NCBI RefSeq assembly: GCF_964204865.1
Contig: NC_135263.1
Location: 4,032,501-4,096,500 of the forward strand
Direction: 5' to 3'
Length of the DNA: 64,000 nt
From: Styela clava
Lineage: Eukaryota; Chordata; Ascidiacea; Stolidobranchia; Styelidae
The notes beneath the pieces were generated by a model, which saw only the letters and a program-made list of their open reading frames with translations, made no database searches and was not told the origin of the DNA. The translations under genes were made by a program, and so were the position numbers. Shown in pieces: positions 35,001 through 45,707 of the stretch (positions are counted from its first letter, which is position 1; every line of letters starts with the position of its first letter).

Positions 35001-38000
35001 AGTAAGGGCTTTTTACAATGCGAAAACTCTTAAAGAAAACTTTCGGTCTATAATTTAAGACCATTGGTGGATAATAGGACATAGTATAGATCCCAACCTT
35101 TTGGGGCTCATGAACCCCTTTCGGGGGCTTTTAGCACTAATGACCCCCTGTTTATCATTCCAGTGGTATTTTGATTGGTAGATTCCAAATCCCATTATGT
35201 TCGAATAATTCATGCCCAGAAAGTGAAAACATATGACTTTATTAATTAAGCAATGAAACTAAGATAAACGGGGAGATTTGTTGTCAATGGAAAAGTAAAA
35301 TCAATTTTGCGCCTAGATGTGTGCTCCGCTTCAACTTGGGGGCCCGGGGTTGGCTGGGAATCGCTAGTATAGATTTCAGTAAACAGACTCTGAGCAAAAA
35401 ATATGTTAAGTTGATTAGGACGACGACAAATAAGTAAAATTTGAAAGTTGTATTACCACTAGGGCTGGGCATTTCGAATCGAATATTCGAATCGAATAGT
35501 AAATTATTCGAATCGGTTCAGAACGAAATTTCGAATCGCCGCCATCTTGTTTTTTTCCTTTCTGCCAATTATCGAGATAAATTTCTCAATTTTTTTTTAT
35601 TGGAGTCATATTTTTTCAACGGAATCCTGACATGAGACTCTTTTCTGTAGTGATGTATTGACGAAAACGTGTTTTTTCATGGTGTGTGAACGCTCAGCAA
35701 TCTGTCTGAGTGATGTATTTTACGTTTCCAGTAATTTATGTGTCTGGAGGACCCAATACAATAGGAAAGTTACATACAATTATAAATGTTCCAAGTATTC
35801 GTGATTCGATTCGATTCGAAAAAGTTATTCGATTCGATTCTGAAATCATCAGGTATTCGAAAATGCCCAGCCCTAATTACCACGAAACACAATCAATCCT
35901 AAGCGACGGGCGCGTCAGACCAACAGCGTACCATGAAATTAGCAATTAATATCACGCCAGTCGCCAATATTTAAAAAATTATAGAGTTTTCTATCGATGT
36001 ATTAATTTCAAAAAAATACGATATAAATAGCATATTCGTGAAATGTTATGTAATTAATGGAAAACATTTCAGGCGTGTATTTATCCATGGCAGGCACTTG
36101 GCCGAGGTAGATTTTTGTTACATTTTGACCTGATTGTGCGTGATATGCAAACCGGCTAGATATTATATCTTGTTAATTATGACGTGACAAATACACACTT
36201 ATGCCGACAACGCCCGTCACGTTCGCAGTATGCCAGACCGTTTACAATTGAATGCATATTATGAGCTGTAATTAATTTGGGAAATTGAAGAATTTGCCGG
36301 AAAGCTTCCGTTTATTTATAAGAGAGTCACTCAAATCGAGGTGATTCGCACTCACTCAGACGTCAAGTCAATGTCGACATTTCCATCACGTCATCAATCA
36401 ATTACGTCATCGATGTTGTCCACCAAAATAAAATCATATAAACTGTAATGGTAGCTAGCTAAAAATAAAAAATTTGTAATTACGAAATAGTGCTGGGGTT
36501 GGCAAATATCGGCCCGCGAAGCGTTCCCTCCGGCCCATTCTATCTGCTGAAATTACGACTGTAGATTTTATGAATATAAATTTCGGTTGAAAACGATAAA
36601 AATTACGTCATAATGACCCCGATTGTTACATTGTGATTCTTATTGTTATATAAACTTTAGCCTAGCTGTTGTAAATAAACTGTTTCATTCATAGTTTTCT
36701 GTTCAGTTTTGAGCCTCCGACCCAGAAACCAAGTCTATTATCTGTAACTGACCCACTCAGAAAATTTATTGCCTCCCCTTGAGGTAGTGTATATGCGGAT
36801 TTATTTGGTAAATTGTTTTTCTAAACGCTTTTCCCCGCTTCCAATTGGCCAATCGAATATTCAGTACTTAAAGATCGCTGAAGACGCGAGAATCACTTAT
36901 ATTTTGGTACTCGCGTAGTATGTGTACCAGGTTCGGGTTAGGCCATACTTTGATTCCGATTTTTCCTCATGTTAGTTCTATTACAAGTTCGGGTACTGTC
37001 TGCGTTAGCCAAGTAAATATACCCCCCTGTCCATAGGCTTCATTCACTTTACAAAACTTGATGTAAAAAAGGCGAACAAAATTAGTTACATCCATATTAG
37101 AACACACACTTCTGGAGCGCCCATATTTTATTTCTCGAATTTTCTTCGAGTCACACAGGTCTCGATAGTCCAGACGGAAATCTCTCTGTTTCATTTTGAT
37201 TTGGAGAACACTCTTTATGTGACGTATGGTAACATTTTGATTTGAGCACTGCTCTCTTGTTCCACCAGGTGTCCAAGTTGTCGCAAACCAAGAAGAGCCA
37301 TCTGAAGATAATACTGAAACCTTCCAGATGGAAATCAACCCAGATACAGGATTTTGGAGTTTCAGAACCACCAAGGATAACTACTGGAGAAGCGATATGA
37401 ACAACAACGTGATGGCCAACAATCATAAGAGGTATGAATAAGATTGGTAATATGGTATTGGTACTCCCGAAGTATGTGAATCAAGATGGCGGACACCGGA
37501 ACGTAGTATGTGTACCAGGTTAGGGATAGGTCATAATTACAGGTACAACTACCACATGAGTCACTTGGCTAGTCCCCGAACTTGTAATAGAACTAAAATA
37601 ATGGAAATTGGAATAAAATTATGGCCTTATCCTAACCTGGTACACATACTACGCTCCGGTGTCCGTCATCTTGGTTCACATACTTAACTTCGGGAGTACC
37701 GGTAATATTTTATCGATTCATAGCGGTTACAAATAATTTGTTAACTCTCGTCCCTAGTGCTCCGTTTCTAATATAGCACCCATATACTGATGATAGAACA
37801 ACCAGAGTAACTAGTTAATAGTCCATGGGTGAAAAAAACACGGCTCTCAGGCCGGATCCGGTTCGACAAAGTGTTTCATCCGGCTTCCTTGAGTCCACTG
37901 AAATCACGACTATAGTTTTTATTGATATAAATTCCCGTTAAAATAACGTCATAAGAACAACGAGTGTGACATTGTGCTTCTTAATATTATAAAAACGTTA

Positions 38001-39887
38001 ATATTTAAATCATCAAAATAAGCAACAAACTCACTTCTATGACGTGCTGCAAGGGGTTGTCAATATGGCCCCCTCTAGACACGCCCTTGCTCCCATGACA
38101 ACCATCTCACCCATCCAGAGTATTTGGGAATCTACACACCAAACTAAAATATCCCCGATATTTATGAAAACATGCTCATCTTCTCGCTTCTTTGCGACCG
38201 CTTGTGGGGCGAATGCCTGATTCGTGTTATCTGCATTACAGGGACGATGACTCCTGGTTCCAGATTGAGTGGCGGGGAAGATCAGTTCGGTTGAGGACGG
38301 CGTCTGGAAAGTACGTCGCTGTCAAATCCGGAGGAAACTTGATCCTGAAGTCTGACGAAAGCGATGCCGAAGAATTTGTTCTGACTCTCATAAATCGGTG
38401 AGGATTTGATATCGTTTGAAAAATAGCCCGTACCATGTCATATGCTCTTGGTTCACAACCCCTATACACGACATGGACTGGTAACTGAACATGAAGTTCA
38501 TTCGAAATAAAATTAAGTCGTCTTATCGACTTTTCTCTCCCGGGTATAATATGAAGTTATGAACCCTTGTCGTCACAACAACTAACTATGCCAGTGGGTT
38601 ATTACGAGGCAGCAATTCCCTTCGACGACTGAAACAACCACGCAATACCCTTGCATTTTATCAGTAAATTTCCGTATAAAGTCCGGGCATCCATAAGCTG
38701 CGCTTTTGAGACTATAAGAATGTAATTTTCAGAATTTCGGATTCAAACAATTCGAATCGATTCGTAGCAATTTCAGAACAAATTCATTTTAAAAATAATA
38801 AATATAATCAACGTGTGTCTTCGTTTATTTCACCCTTTTAAAGTTTGTGCTTACAGCTTTTCCCTAAGTCGTTCGAAAATAACAGTATTCGAAATAACAG
38901 TATTCAATTAAGCACTCGTCTTTACTTCGGTATAGCATTTTCAGTTTAGCGTTTCTTTGATATTCCCTTTGATAAGTCATATGGAACGATTCTTTATGCG
39001 ATGTTTATTTTTTTCGACTAAAACTTTACGGTAACATTCAATAAACAAATAAATTTTTATTTAAGCCCTGTGATCGTGTTCCGATGCATGAATAGTTTTA
39101 TTGGAATCCACGGAGAGAAATTGAACGGGAAGAGAGCAAATTACGACATCTTCACGATGGAAGAAAAAGATGGAGCTTATGCGTTCAAAGGTACAGTGTC
39201 TACCGGTTTACTTTCCATTTTAACCCCGAGCTCAATGAAATGGCTGTGCGGTCGCTCAATTCCCAGATTTCAAATTGTAATTCTGGTTCCAAGTTTCAGT
39301 TTTTGTCAGTTTTAAAATTCCAGATTCCGACTATTCTTGGGTTAGGTAAACCCAAAACGTATATCCAAAGCTTGGATTATTGAGATTTTTTGTACATCGC
39401 CCCGTCACTAATTGCGAAAATGTGGAATTTTATATTTCGCTTTTCGTCAAATGTACTTGCTTGCAGCTGCAATGTAGAAGTTCACGTGGATTTATTATGA
39501 CGTCATTTATTACTGAAATTCAACAGGACGTCAAAGCAAATATGACACCTTATTAAGACGTACGACTTCTCGATTATCGAATCCTGAAACCTGAGTACAC
39601 CACTGCTCAGACATATGTTCAGTAATTTGTTTTTTGTTAGTTTTCATACTTAATTAAACGTTATCTGTGTTTCAGGACGAAACGGCAAGTACTGGGCTCT
39701 CACTGGTGATAGCAGTATCGCAATCAATTCCGCTCACCCAGAATATTTCATCATTGAATTGGTAAAGCACAGCAGGCTAATGATCCGACCAGAGCAAAGC
39801 GACAAGTTCTTAGTAGCTGACAAGGTCACCGGAACATTGACCGCCAGTGGATGCCGCGATGATGAAGGTGTATTGTGGGAGTACTAG
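26034..39887 (+). CDS. FSCN1: Fascin, actin-bundling protein (8 exons, 485 aa)
   Basis: Fascin cross-links parallel actin filaments in filopodia and other protrusions through four beta-trefoil domains. CDS exons: 26034-26201, 27911-28144, 32316-32569, 34584-34729, 37269-37431, 38242-38397, 39066-39190, 39676-39887. All have GT/AG borders and the phases close to 1458 nt (486 codons), close to the 493 residues of human fascin-1. Recognisable motifs: FGLINSSDRYLTAE at the N terminus, DGRWAIKS and YFGGSPDCL at the end of trefoil 1, IAFKDMDGKYLSP in trefoil 2, IEWRGRSVRLR and SGKYVAVKS in trefoil 3, GKYWALTG in trefoil 4, and the C-terminal LWEY typical of the family. The serine equivalent to human Ser39 (PKC site) is Gly35 here. 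Introns hold a minisatellite, a SINE and many MITEs. AATAAA at 40141 is a possible poly(A) signal. Confidence 0.96.
26202..26400. repeat. TG-rich microsatellite stretch in fascin intron 1
   Basis: Starts right after the exon 1 donor. Interrupted GTGTGTGTGTGGATGTTATA runs occur twice (about 26230 and 26310), with GAGTATTAACACGTTG or AATATTAACACGTTG after each, so the segment is a roughly 85-bp duplication. Confidence 0.6.
26563..26712 (+). mobile_element. Foldback MITE, 240-bp class, left part shortened
   Basis: ACTTCGGGAGTCACTTGACT, CGTTCCGGTGTCCGCCATCT and CCATACTTCGGGA match the other members. The left terminal arm is missing or scrambled. Intron 1 of fascin. Confidence 0.65.
27195..27275 (-). 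repeat. Relative of the 6120-6220 foldback block
   Basis: TAATTATCCAGTTAGGATTA and GATTGCGCTGGAAATTTACA are the reverse complement of TTTCCAGCGCAATC and CCTAACTGGATAATTA at 6165-6215. Directly upstream of the minisatellite. Confidence 0.55.
27270..27780 (+). repeat. 51-bp minisatellite, 10 units, in fascin intron 1
   Basis: Unit begins CACTATGTATATATGTGACT and ends GTGCTTTTTAGAGAAGT. Ten units occupy 511 bp, with 1-4 bp indels in units 3, 6, 8 and 9. The unit length is a multiple of three, so open frames run through both strands; these are artefacts. Most units carry a TGCTTTTTAG block that looks like a 3' splice site. The true exon 2 acceptor is about 130 bp downstream. Confidence 0.92.
28180..29209. 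other. Fascin intron 2, unremarkable part
   Basis: No repeat borders or exons found between exon 2 and the MITE at 29218. Confidence 0.5.
29218..29457. mobile_element. Foldback MITE, 240-bp class, perfect target duplication
   Basis: Outer arms CTCCCGAAGTATGTGAACCA and TGGTTCACATACTTCGGGAG are perfectly complementary over 20 bp. Inner arms carry GGACACCGGAACATAG and GGTGTCCGCC. Perfect 8-bp duplication CAATAAAC (29210-29217, 29458-29465). Fascin intron 2. Confidence 0.9.
29466..31640. other. Fascin intron 2, no further gene seen
   Basis: Chance frames only. A poly-A run is at about 29875-29890. Confidence 0.5.
31644..31933. mobile_element. hAT-type MITE, diverged
   Basis: CAGTGGTTCTCAACCTTTTT at the left and TTCGAGAACAACTG at the right, with subterminal CACGCCCC and ACGCCCCC. 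No convincing target duplication. Confidence 0.65.
32004..32298 (+). repeat. Interspersed 300-bp repeat abutting fascin exon 3
   Basis: Co-linear with 22568-22866. It ends ATCGATAAGTAA at 32298, leaving only 17 nt (CAATCCTCTCTATTTAG) before exon 3. The branch point of this intron must be at the very end of the repeat or in those 17 nt. Confidence 0.75.
32651..32760 (+). mobile_element. hAT-type MITE fragment in fascin intron 3
   Basis: CAGTGGTTACCAAACCACCA with GCGGGCCAATTACGGCCCGC. A related fragment is at 46021-46110 (TTTAATATGGCCCGCCAAAC). Right end not located. Confidence 0.55.
32919..33027. mobile_element. Foldback MITE, 110-bp class, perfect target duplication
   Basis: AGAAGTATGTGCACCAAGAT on the left, ATCTTGATGCACATACTTCT on the right. 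Perfect 8-bp duplication GAGATTTT (32911-32918, 33028-33035). Fascin intron 3. Confidence 0.88.
33117..33768. mobile_element. hAT-type MITE with a SINE inserted in it
   Basis: Inverted ends CAGGGCTACTCAACT and AGTTGAGTAGCCCTG are perfect over 15 bp. Interior has GGACCGCGGTCTGAATCCGG. The SINE at 33402-33736 occupies the right half. No target duplication seen. Fascin intron 3. Confidence 0.75.
33402..33736 (+). mobile_element. tRNA-derived SINE, most complete copy
   Basis: Head: GGTGTGGCGCATCGTGCTAA (A-box region) then GGTTCGAATCCC at 33482-33493, which fits the Pol III B box exactly. Body CTCGCCGCCGTAGGGTGGTT, GGTCGGTCACGGCTTCC and GGAAGCATGGACTTG (reverse complement). Tail CTTTCCTCTCCCCCGGGATA followed by ATCCTATCCTATT. 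Other copies: 4480-4806, 44398-44756, and fragments at 12100, 14606, 38466 and 42715. Confidence 0.85.
33840..34583. other. Fascin intron 3, no feature seen
   Basis: AT-rich sequence with no repeat boundary or exon found before the exon 4 acceptor. Confidence 0.5.
35084..35300 (+). repeat. MITE-like repeat, copy of 21130-21445
   Basis: CCCAACCTTTTGGGGCTCAT, AACCCCTTTCGGGGGC and GACCCCCTGTTTATCATTCC. Fascin intron 4. Confidence 0.6.
35460..35875. mobile_element. hAT-type MITE, 416 bp, perfect target duplication
   Basis: Ends TAGGGCTGGGCATTTCGAAT and ATTCGAAAATGCCCAGCCCTA; arms rich in GAATCGAATC. Perfect 8-bp duplication ATTACCAC (35452-35459, 35876-35883). Fascin intron 4. Relative at 13454-13810. 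Confidence 0.9.
36490..36560 (+). mobile_element. hAT-type end fragment
   Basis: GCTGGGGTTGGCAAATATCG followed by GCCCGCGAAGCG and CGGCCCATTC. Right end not located. Fascin intron 4. Confidence 0.45.
36906..37122 (+). mobile_element. Foldback MITE, 215-bp class
   Basis: GGTACTCGCGTAGTATGTGT at the left, CACACACTTCTGGAGCGCC at the right. Flanked by ATATTTT on both sides (36899-36905, 37123-37129). Ends 146 bp before fascin exon 5. Confidence 0.82.
37454..37700. mobile_element. Foldback MITE, 240-bp class
   Basis: CTCCCGAAGTATGTGAATCA and GGTTCACATACTTAACTTCG with GGAGTACC. Flanking GGTAATAT occurs at 37446-37453 and 37701-37708, with six extra bases (GGTATT) inside the left end. Fascin intron 5, 22 bp after exon 5. 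Confidence 0.78.
38466..38545 (+). mobile_element. SINE tail fragment in fascin intron 6
   Basis: ACATGGACTGGTAACTGAAC, TTAAGTCGTCTTATCGACTT and TTCTCTCCCGGG match the SINE 3' part. Confidence 0.55.
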
Positions 39888-41278
39888 AGAATTATGGGAA
39901 ATTTATGATGAACAAGCATGCAATATATTATTACTTATCATTTTTGTCAACAGATATTCGAGACAGTAAAATATTTTGAAAAAATAACGTTTTCATTCGT
40001 ATTATTTCCCCCGTCGGAGATTAGGTATTAATTAGTGTCACTCACTCACTATTCTTTGCTCAAAATTGGATTAAATGCGGATTCAACGACTGGGTCCAAA
40101 ACTCACTTATATTGAAAAGTATTGCTTTAGTTATGTCATCAATAAAATAAACTTATTTTTATTTGACGTTTTTCTTGGATTTTGTCATTTTGTAAAAAGA
40201 TTTGATCATTCAATGAGCGAGTTTTTGCATATTTCACATGTACATTCTGGATCGTATGTGACAAGACCATTTTTTCTACTATAGTCGAGAATTTTACAAT
40301 AAATAATATTCCCTTCATATCATATTGGAAAGAGAAATTTAAATCGAAAAAGTTAACATCGAAAAAAGAGATATTCGTGTATAATATAGCCATAATTGTA
40401 TCAACCAGTATATGAATTCCATACAAAAGCCAGTGTTCCGAGTTTTCTTTTATTGTTTTTCAATTAAAATTTACGGATGTCCTTGCAAGTACATTGGCAC
40501 TTGTTGTTGTGTACCTAATCACATTTTATCATTCGAAAAGACCGAATAATCGTTTTTTCTTTGCAATCTTCTGTTCCGGATTTTAGTACATGCATTCCTG
40601 AGGAATAACACCTGTAAAAATATTTTATCTTCCCTGTATTGTCGGATATTTTATCAAGTATTATTCGTTTTTTTATTCGGAAATATTATTTTATTTTTGA
40701 TCTTATATTGGCACAGCATGCAATTATTACGTTATAACTTCTCCAGATTTGGCCGTCATGTTGCAATTAGATACATTTCTGAAGCGTATGACATCATCAC
40801 ATGATATGAATGATGACGTCACTAACATGTTCATTTTTTCTTTTGTATTTCATCAGTTTGTTGTATTTTTAGAACGTAAAAATTTATAAGGAAGCCGATT
40901 CAGCATATGAGAATGTAGGAGACATAGGTTCAACGTTCCATCCTAATTGTAATTTTTTATCTTTCAACTTATCAGAATTACACATTTATCTAATCAGTCA
41001 ATAGATTACGAAATAGATATGCTTGATTGGGATCAAATAAATTGTTGTTTTTGATAACGATTCCATTGTCTTAACGATACTACCATCCCTGTCATGTGTC
41101 CATTCCTATGTTATTATTTGATGTGTATTCGTACTATTCTTACATAATTACGAGCAATAAATAGAGCCAGAGAGAGTGTCTTCTGATTTCATTTAAATTG
41201 CTTATTAATTATAACTCGTACAAATCATCAATCGATGCGAGTGAAATCTACCATCAACAGACACTTTCATCGAGGCTA
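39888..41278. other. Fascin 3' flank, no other gene seen
   Basis: Contains AATAAA at 40141-40146 and CAATAAATAATATT near 40297 as possible poly(A) signals. Remaining sequence is AT-rich with chance frames. Confidence 0.5.
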
Positions 41279-41286
41279 ATTTGCCG

Positions 41287-41398
41287 GCGCTCCCGTAGTA
41301 TTCGTACCAATATGGCGCACAACCTGCTAACCCTAACCTGGTACACATATTATGTACAGGTTGTGCGCCATCTTGGTACGAATACTACGTGAGCACCG
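41287..41398. mobile_element. Foldback MITE, 110-bp class, perfect target duplication
   Basis: GTAGTATTCGTACCAATATG and CATCTTGGTACGAATACTAC are complementary arms. Perfect 8-bp duplication ATTTGCCG (41279-41286, 41399-41406). Immediately followed by a truncated relative (41407-41470: ATACTCCCGTAGTATGTGAA, then GGTTAGGGTTGGGCC). Confidence 0.9.
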
Positions 41399-41652
41399 AT
41401 TTGCCGATACTCCCGTAGTATGTGAACATGGTTAGGGTTGGGCCATAATTTTATTTCGATTTGGTATTGACGTATATGGCTGATTTTAACTTCCTAATTA
41501 TTAGCATCTGCAGTAGCCTACTTTAAAATGATCGAAGCTTGAATAGTATCAGACAGATGTTTCGTGGTGTCACATTGGATCAGATTAAAGTGGAGTGGTG
41601 TATATTAAGGAAATTTAAGATTACCTAAATAATTGCATGAGTAACAGTATAA

Positions 41653-41835
41653 CTAGGCTTGCCATACGTACCGTTTTAGGCGGAACAGTCCCCCTTCTCA
41701 ACGTTTGCCCCGTTGTCCCGGCCGGTCAGCCTAAAGTCCCGCTTTGGCGTTCAGCCAGTCTGCATAATATAAGACATTACCAATTAGCATGTTCTCGATA
41801 CTGTTGTTGCGGTGTAGCGTACCGGTAGCCTACTT
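41653..41835. mobile_element. hAT-like fragment
   Basis: CTAGGCTTGCCATACGTACC followed by a GTCCCG-rich region (TGTCCCGGCCGG, AAGTCCCGCTTTGG). This resembles ends of known hAT MITEs. Right end not identified. Confidence 0.45.
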
Positions 41836-42369
41836 ATAAAGGTGGATTTGTTTGTTTCGTTGTTTTCCGCTGATAATTGCTACAATTTGTTACGTGTAAA
41901 CGCCAAAAGGACAAGGGTGCTTAACGTTAACGTAAATTCCTTTTTAGATAGACAGCGCATGCACTCTTGAAGACAACCGGGATGGTTTTGAATGTGGGCC
42001 CCTGATGTAAAATCGATGAATTTAAAGTTGAAAAATTCACAGCTGTGGTGGCGTCCGCTTTGAGGTCACAAAAATATGGTAACCCCAAGTATAACAATCA
42101 TAAAAAGTGCTAATGTACTTAAAACAAAGCGATAAATTTCCCTCCTCAGTTCGCTCCAAATTCTGTGGGATCTCTGCAACAGGGAATTTTAATGAATATT
42201 CATAATGACACATTGAAATTTGTAAACAATATAGATGAGCTGGCATAATGTTGGAGACATGGTGCATGCACAAGACGATACTTTACTAAAACAAAAACGT
42301 GGGGCAATGCACCTCTTTCGATAAATATTCAAAATACCAAAAAGTTGAATGCAACTCACCAACTGTACT

Positions 42370-43095
42370 AGAGCAGGGTGTGCAGCATTTTTTGTCGGTG
42401 GGCCATATAACCAACTTCAGACATCTATCTGGGCCCTAAAAATGCGGATATCGCTTATCCTTAGCGTTATAGCAATAAAGGCATCGGGTAAATGGCGAAA
42501 GATCCAACGTGGGGGTGAAAGGAAAATAAACATAATGTATTTGATACCCATGTTAGCGTCTATGGTATAAGCCACGTAAGGGTGGTAGTATCCTTGGAAC
42601 AAAATGTTTATTCTAGCTAAAATGAGGACAATCCAGAAGTATGTGTGCCAATATGGTGGTAACGAATTTTGTTTACCTACTTTACATCAAGTTGTATAAG
42701 GAGACTAACCCACACGAGTTAGGATAGGATTTACATATTCATCCCGGGGGAGGGGAAAGCCTATAATGTCTATGTGCATCAAAACCAGTCCAGCATACCA
42801 CAATCTGACAAAAGAAACGATTCCAGATGGTTCGCGCGTAATTTCGACAAAAAAGAGGGACCTTTTCCCCCACGGCATAGATGTTTTCCTGACCTTTGAC
42901 CTCCGAAAAAATTGAGACGTTCACTTTAGTAATTAAAATGAAAATTACCACTCGGTAGCAACAAATACCTAATATCAAAATACATTGTTAATACAATCAA
43001 AATTCACTGTCGTGACACAAATATAACTAGTAATTTTGAATATGTCTGTGGCCTACATCAAAATGTTTCCGTGGCCCAGCCACAGGCGGGCGTCA
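42370..43095. mobile_element. Possible hAT-type element with internal insertions
   Basis: Left GAGCAGGGTGTGCAGCATTT with GGTGGGCCATATAACC; right GTCTGTGGCCTACATC and CGTGGCCCAGCCACAGGC. Between them lie a 215-bp-class MITE fragment (about 42635-42705, ATGTGTGCCAATATGG) and a SINE-tail fragment (about 42718-42765). Confidence 0.4.
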
Positions 43096-43184
43096 TTTTT
43101 AGTACCGGTATCTATGCCATTGACATCGCAAACACTTCATTTCAAAACAAAACTAAAAATTTGTTGTGAACGAAAAAGTCATGA

Positions 43185-43520
43185 ATGAAAGGGTTACCGA
43201 TTTGACTGAAAGGGTTACCGATTTGACTGAAATCGCAGCTTTTTCGGGGCTAAATATTGCTAAGCTAAAGCTCCTAGGAAGACATATTCATGATTAAGTC
43301 ATTTGACTTACAACTAATTTTTGGAAACACAACAGAAAACTGACGAATAAAACGCAAAACCAGGAGATGGAGGCAATACTTACAACCGTGCTAAAATATC
43401 TGGCCGGGAAGATGTGTTTGAGCGGCTACACAAATTGCAATTGTTACGTCATTGTTGACTTATTGCGGTCATTATTACGAGCATAAACAAGAAAATCGAT
43501 GCTTGGAGAAACATCCATAG
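43185..43520 (+). repeat. Short tandem duplication and copy of the 7770-8000 repeat
   Basis: GAAAGGGTTACCGATTTGACT is present twice in a row (about 43187-43229). The rest is co-linear with 7770-8000. Confidence 0.5.
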
Positions 43521-44397
43521 GCGTATAATAGTATTCGCTAGTTGAGGCTTTGCAATTGCTATAACCAGATAAATATTGATTTATAGATAGGATGAAATGG
43601 TATTTTTTCAATATTGTTCACTGCAATTATGTTTTATATTTTATAAAAATACATAAAAGGCATGTATCGAGTGATCTGGAATGACATTGTTATGTATTGT
43701 TTTTTGATCGATATTGTTTATTGCAATATTGTTTTATTTTATAAAAATCCAATAAAAAAAAAATATAACATCGGGTGCATTTTGGTGCGGCACCTTGCGG
43801 TATTTCAGTATTTATATTTTATTCCATATATAAAGTATATTTTTATTTACGTTACCGTACCGTAGTAAAAAATGCGAATTTATAAATATTGCGATGATCA
43901 ATTTGTAGTTATAATTGACACGGAAATTGATATTTTCGAACTTATGGTTTGTGTGAATTGGGTGACAGCTGACTTCTGGTCACCACGCAGACCTCTCAGC
44001 TAAGCAGACGGTACCGTATCGCGTTTTCCTTGCCTGAAGCAGAATCGAGTACGGTATGGTACCGTACCGGTAACTCGTTTAGTATTGCTGTATTGGCGAT
44101 TGCTTAAGATTGCATTGTCTGGGTGACTAATAACAGAATAATGTATCGGTAACTTATATAAGTTTGGGTTGAGTGAGCACGTGCATCAGTACCGGTACGT
44201 CTTGAATCTTATTTAGATTTTGCCCACTTTTCTGATTTTCCGTATATTTGTTTGTTTTGCCCAGTATTGCTTCATTGTTTTGTTGTAACGGAAAATCGAA
44301 ATACACTCAACTACGGCACTTAGTTGTTCCAACTTCATAATCCAGTAATCAGAATAACAGACAATAAAATAATCGATAAAATAAAATAGATACAAAG
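43521..44397. other. No gene seen
   Basis: AT-rich. GTACGGTACC-like motifs recur (44012, 44053, 44810) without clear unit structure. Confidence 0.45.
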
Positions 44398-44756
44398 GAT
44401 AGGATAGGATAGGATTTACATATTTATCCCGGGGGAGAGGAAAGCCGATAAGACGGCTTATCCATATGGCGAACCACGGCCTCTCGTCCGGTTACCATTC
44501 CAAGTCGGGTATGGGATTAGTTTTTACTGTATTGTTTGTTTTTTTCGGAAGCATGGACTTGGTGGTGGAGGAAGCCGTAACCGACCAGCGGTTACGTGAA
44601 CCACCCAACGACGGCGAGGAGTCCAGCAATCCTCTCGCACATAACCATCCCTGCATGGGATTCGAACCTGCGAACCCACGCAGAGTGATTAGAGGTGCGG
44701 TGGCGAGCGTATTCCTAACGCTTAGCCCGTTGAGCCACACCGCCGCGTCAAACTGA
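44398..44756 (-). mobile_element. tRNA-derived SINE, inverted, B box intact
   Basis: Begins with AGGATAGGATAGGATTTACA (tail, reverse complement) and TATCCCGGGGGAGAGGAAAG. The B box reverse complement GGGATTCGAACC is at 44657-44668 and the head ends near TTGAGCCACACCGCCGCG. Ends about 330 bp upstream of the PLPP6 start codon. Confidence 0.85.
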
Positions 44757-45089
44757 TTACCGGTACAGATTCAGGAAAGCAAACAAAACAAAGTGCAGAA
44801 GTACGGTACCGGTAAAGTTAGAAATGTACGGTACAGATTTTAGATGGTAAGGTGTTGTCTAAAAAAGTGGTTATGGGTATGCCAGTATGCGTTCCCTCAC
44901 CTGTTTGCTTACTTGTTACAAAATTCAGAAATTGTTAACACTGTAATATAATTTTTTAAGATAGAGTCTAGAAACACTGAAACACATTTACATTGTATAA
45001 GTTACTGTACATATCCTAGATTAATACCCTTTGCAACAAGATCTGGGCTTTTGATCAGAAACAAAAGTCCAAGATCAAAAAACTAAACC

Positions 45090-45707
45090 ATGAAAGAAAA
45101 GGACGATGAAGGACCACAAAGCCATTCAACATGGGAAATAATGCATAAAACATTTGTTGCTGCTGATCTAAGTTTATCAAAGTCACTTGCTGTGAATGCA
45201 AAAGGAGGACGGCTTCGTCCTATAATGCAAATATTAGAACTTTCATGCCACGGAATACCATGGATAGCTTTTACTTTATACGTACTTTACAACACTCGAA
45301 ATTACATGTACGAAGAGGTGTTTTTTAACCTTCTAATTGCGTTATTAATGGACCTTATCATCGTCGGAACTATAAAACTTATAGCACGAAGACGACGACC
45401 GGCCTATAACAAAGATGATATGTTTGCTACTGTATCTGTAGATAATTTCTCCTTTCCCTCTGGCCATGCCACCCGTGCTTACTTAGTTACTTGGTTTATT
45501 TTGTATCATATCAAACTAGCTATCCCTCTACGAGCCCTGTTACAAGTTTGGTGCCATGTTGTTGGAATATCAAGAGTTATACTTGGTAGACATCACATTA
45601 CTGATGTTATAGCAGGGTTTATAATTGGTTATTTTGAATTTGTGTTGATTGAAAAATTTTGGATCAGTTATGAAAACTGCAATTTTATTTTGAGTTTTAT
45701 AAAGTGA
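45090..45707 (+). CDS. PLPP6: PAP2-family polyisoprenoid diphosphate/phosphate phosphatase (PLPP6-like), single exon
   Basis: Membrane phosphatase of the type 2 phosphatidic-acid phosphatase fold; PLPP6 removes phosphate from presqualene, farnesyl and geranylgeranyl diphosphates in the ER. All three catalytic signatures are intact in 205 residues: KX6RP (Lys96 to Pro104, KLIARRRRP), PSGH (residues 123-126, with catalytic-cycle His126) and SRX5HX3D (Ser161, Arg162, His168, Asp172; SRVILGRHHITD). Hydrophobic stretches lie at about 55-66, 78-96, 130-143, 150-160 and 173-188. The N terminus has the VAADLSLSKSLAV segment seen in PLPP6. Human PLPP6 is also intronless but longer (about 295 aa) by an N-terminal extension. 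The ATG at 45090 is the first in frame. No neighbour overlap; a SINE lies upstream. Confidence 0.92.
   Translation: MKEKDDEGPQSHSTWEIMHKTFVAADLSLSKSLAVNAKGGRLRPIMQILELSCHGIPWIAFTLYVLYNTRNYMYEEVFFNLLIALLMDLIIVGTIKLIARRRRPAYNKDDMFATVSVDNFSFPSGHATRAYLVTWFILYHIKLAIPLRALLQVWCHVVGISRVILGRHHITDVIAGFIIGYFEFVLIEKFWISYENCNFILSFIK

Noticed and set aside
45040-45090. Upstream coding exon for PLPP6
   Set aside because: No acceptor in phase and the catalytic domain is complete in one exon, as in human; the shorter N terminus is tolerable.
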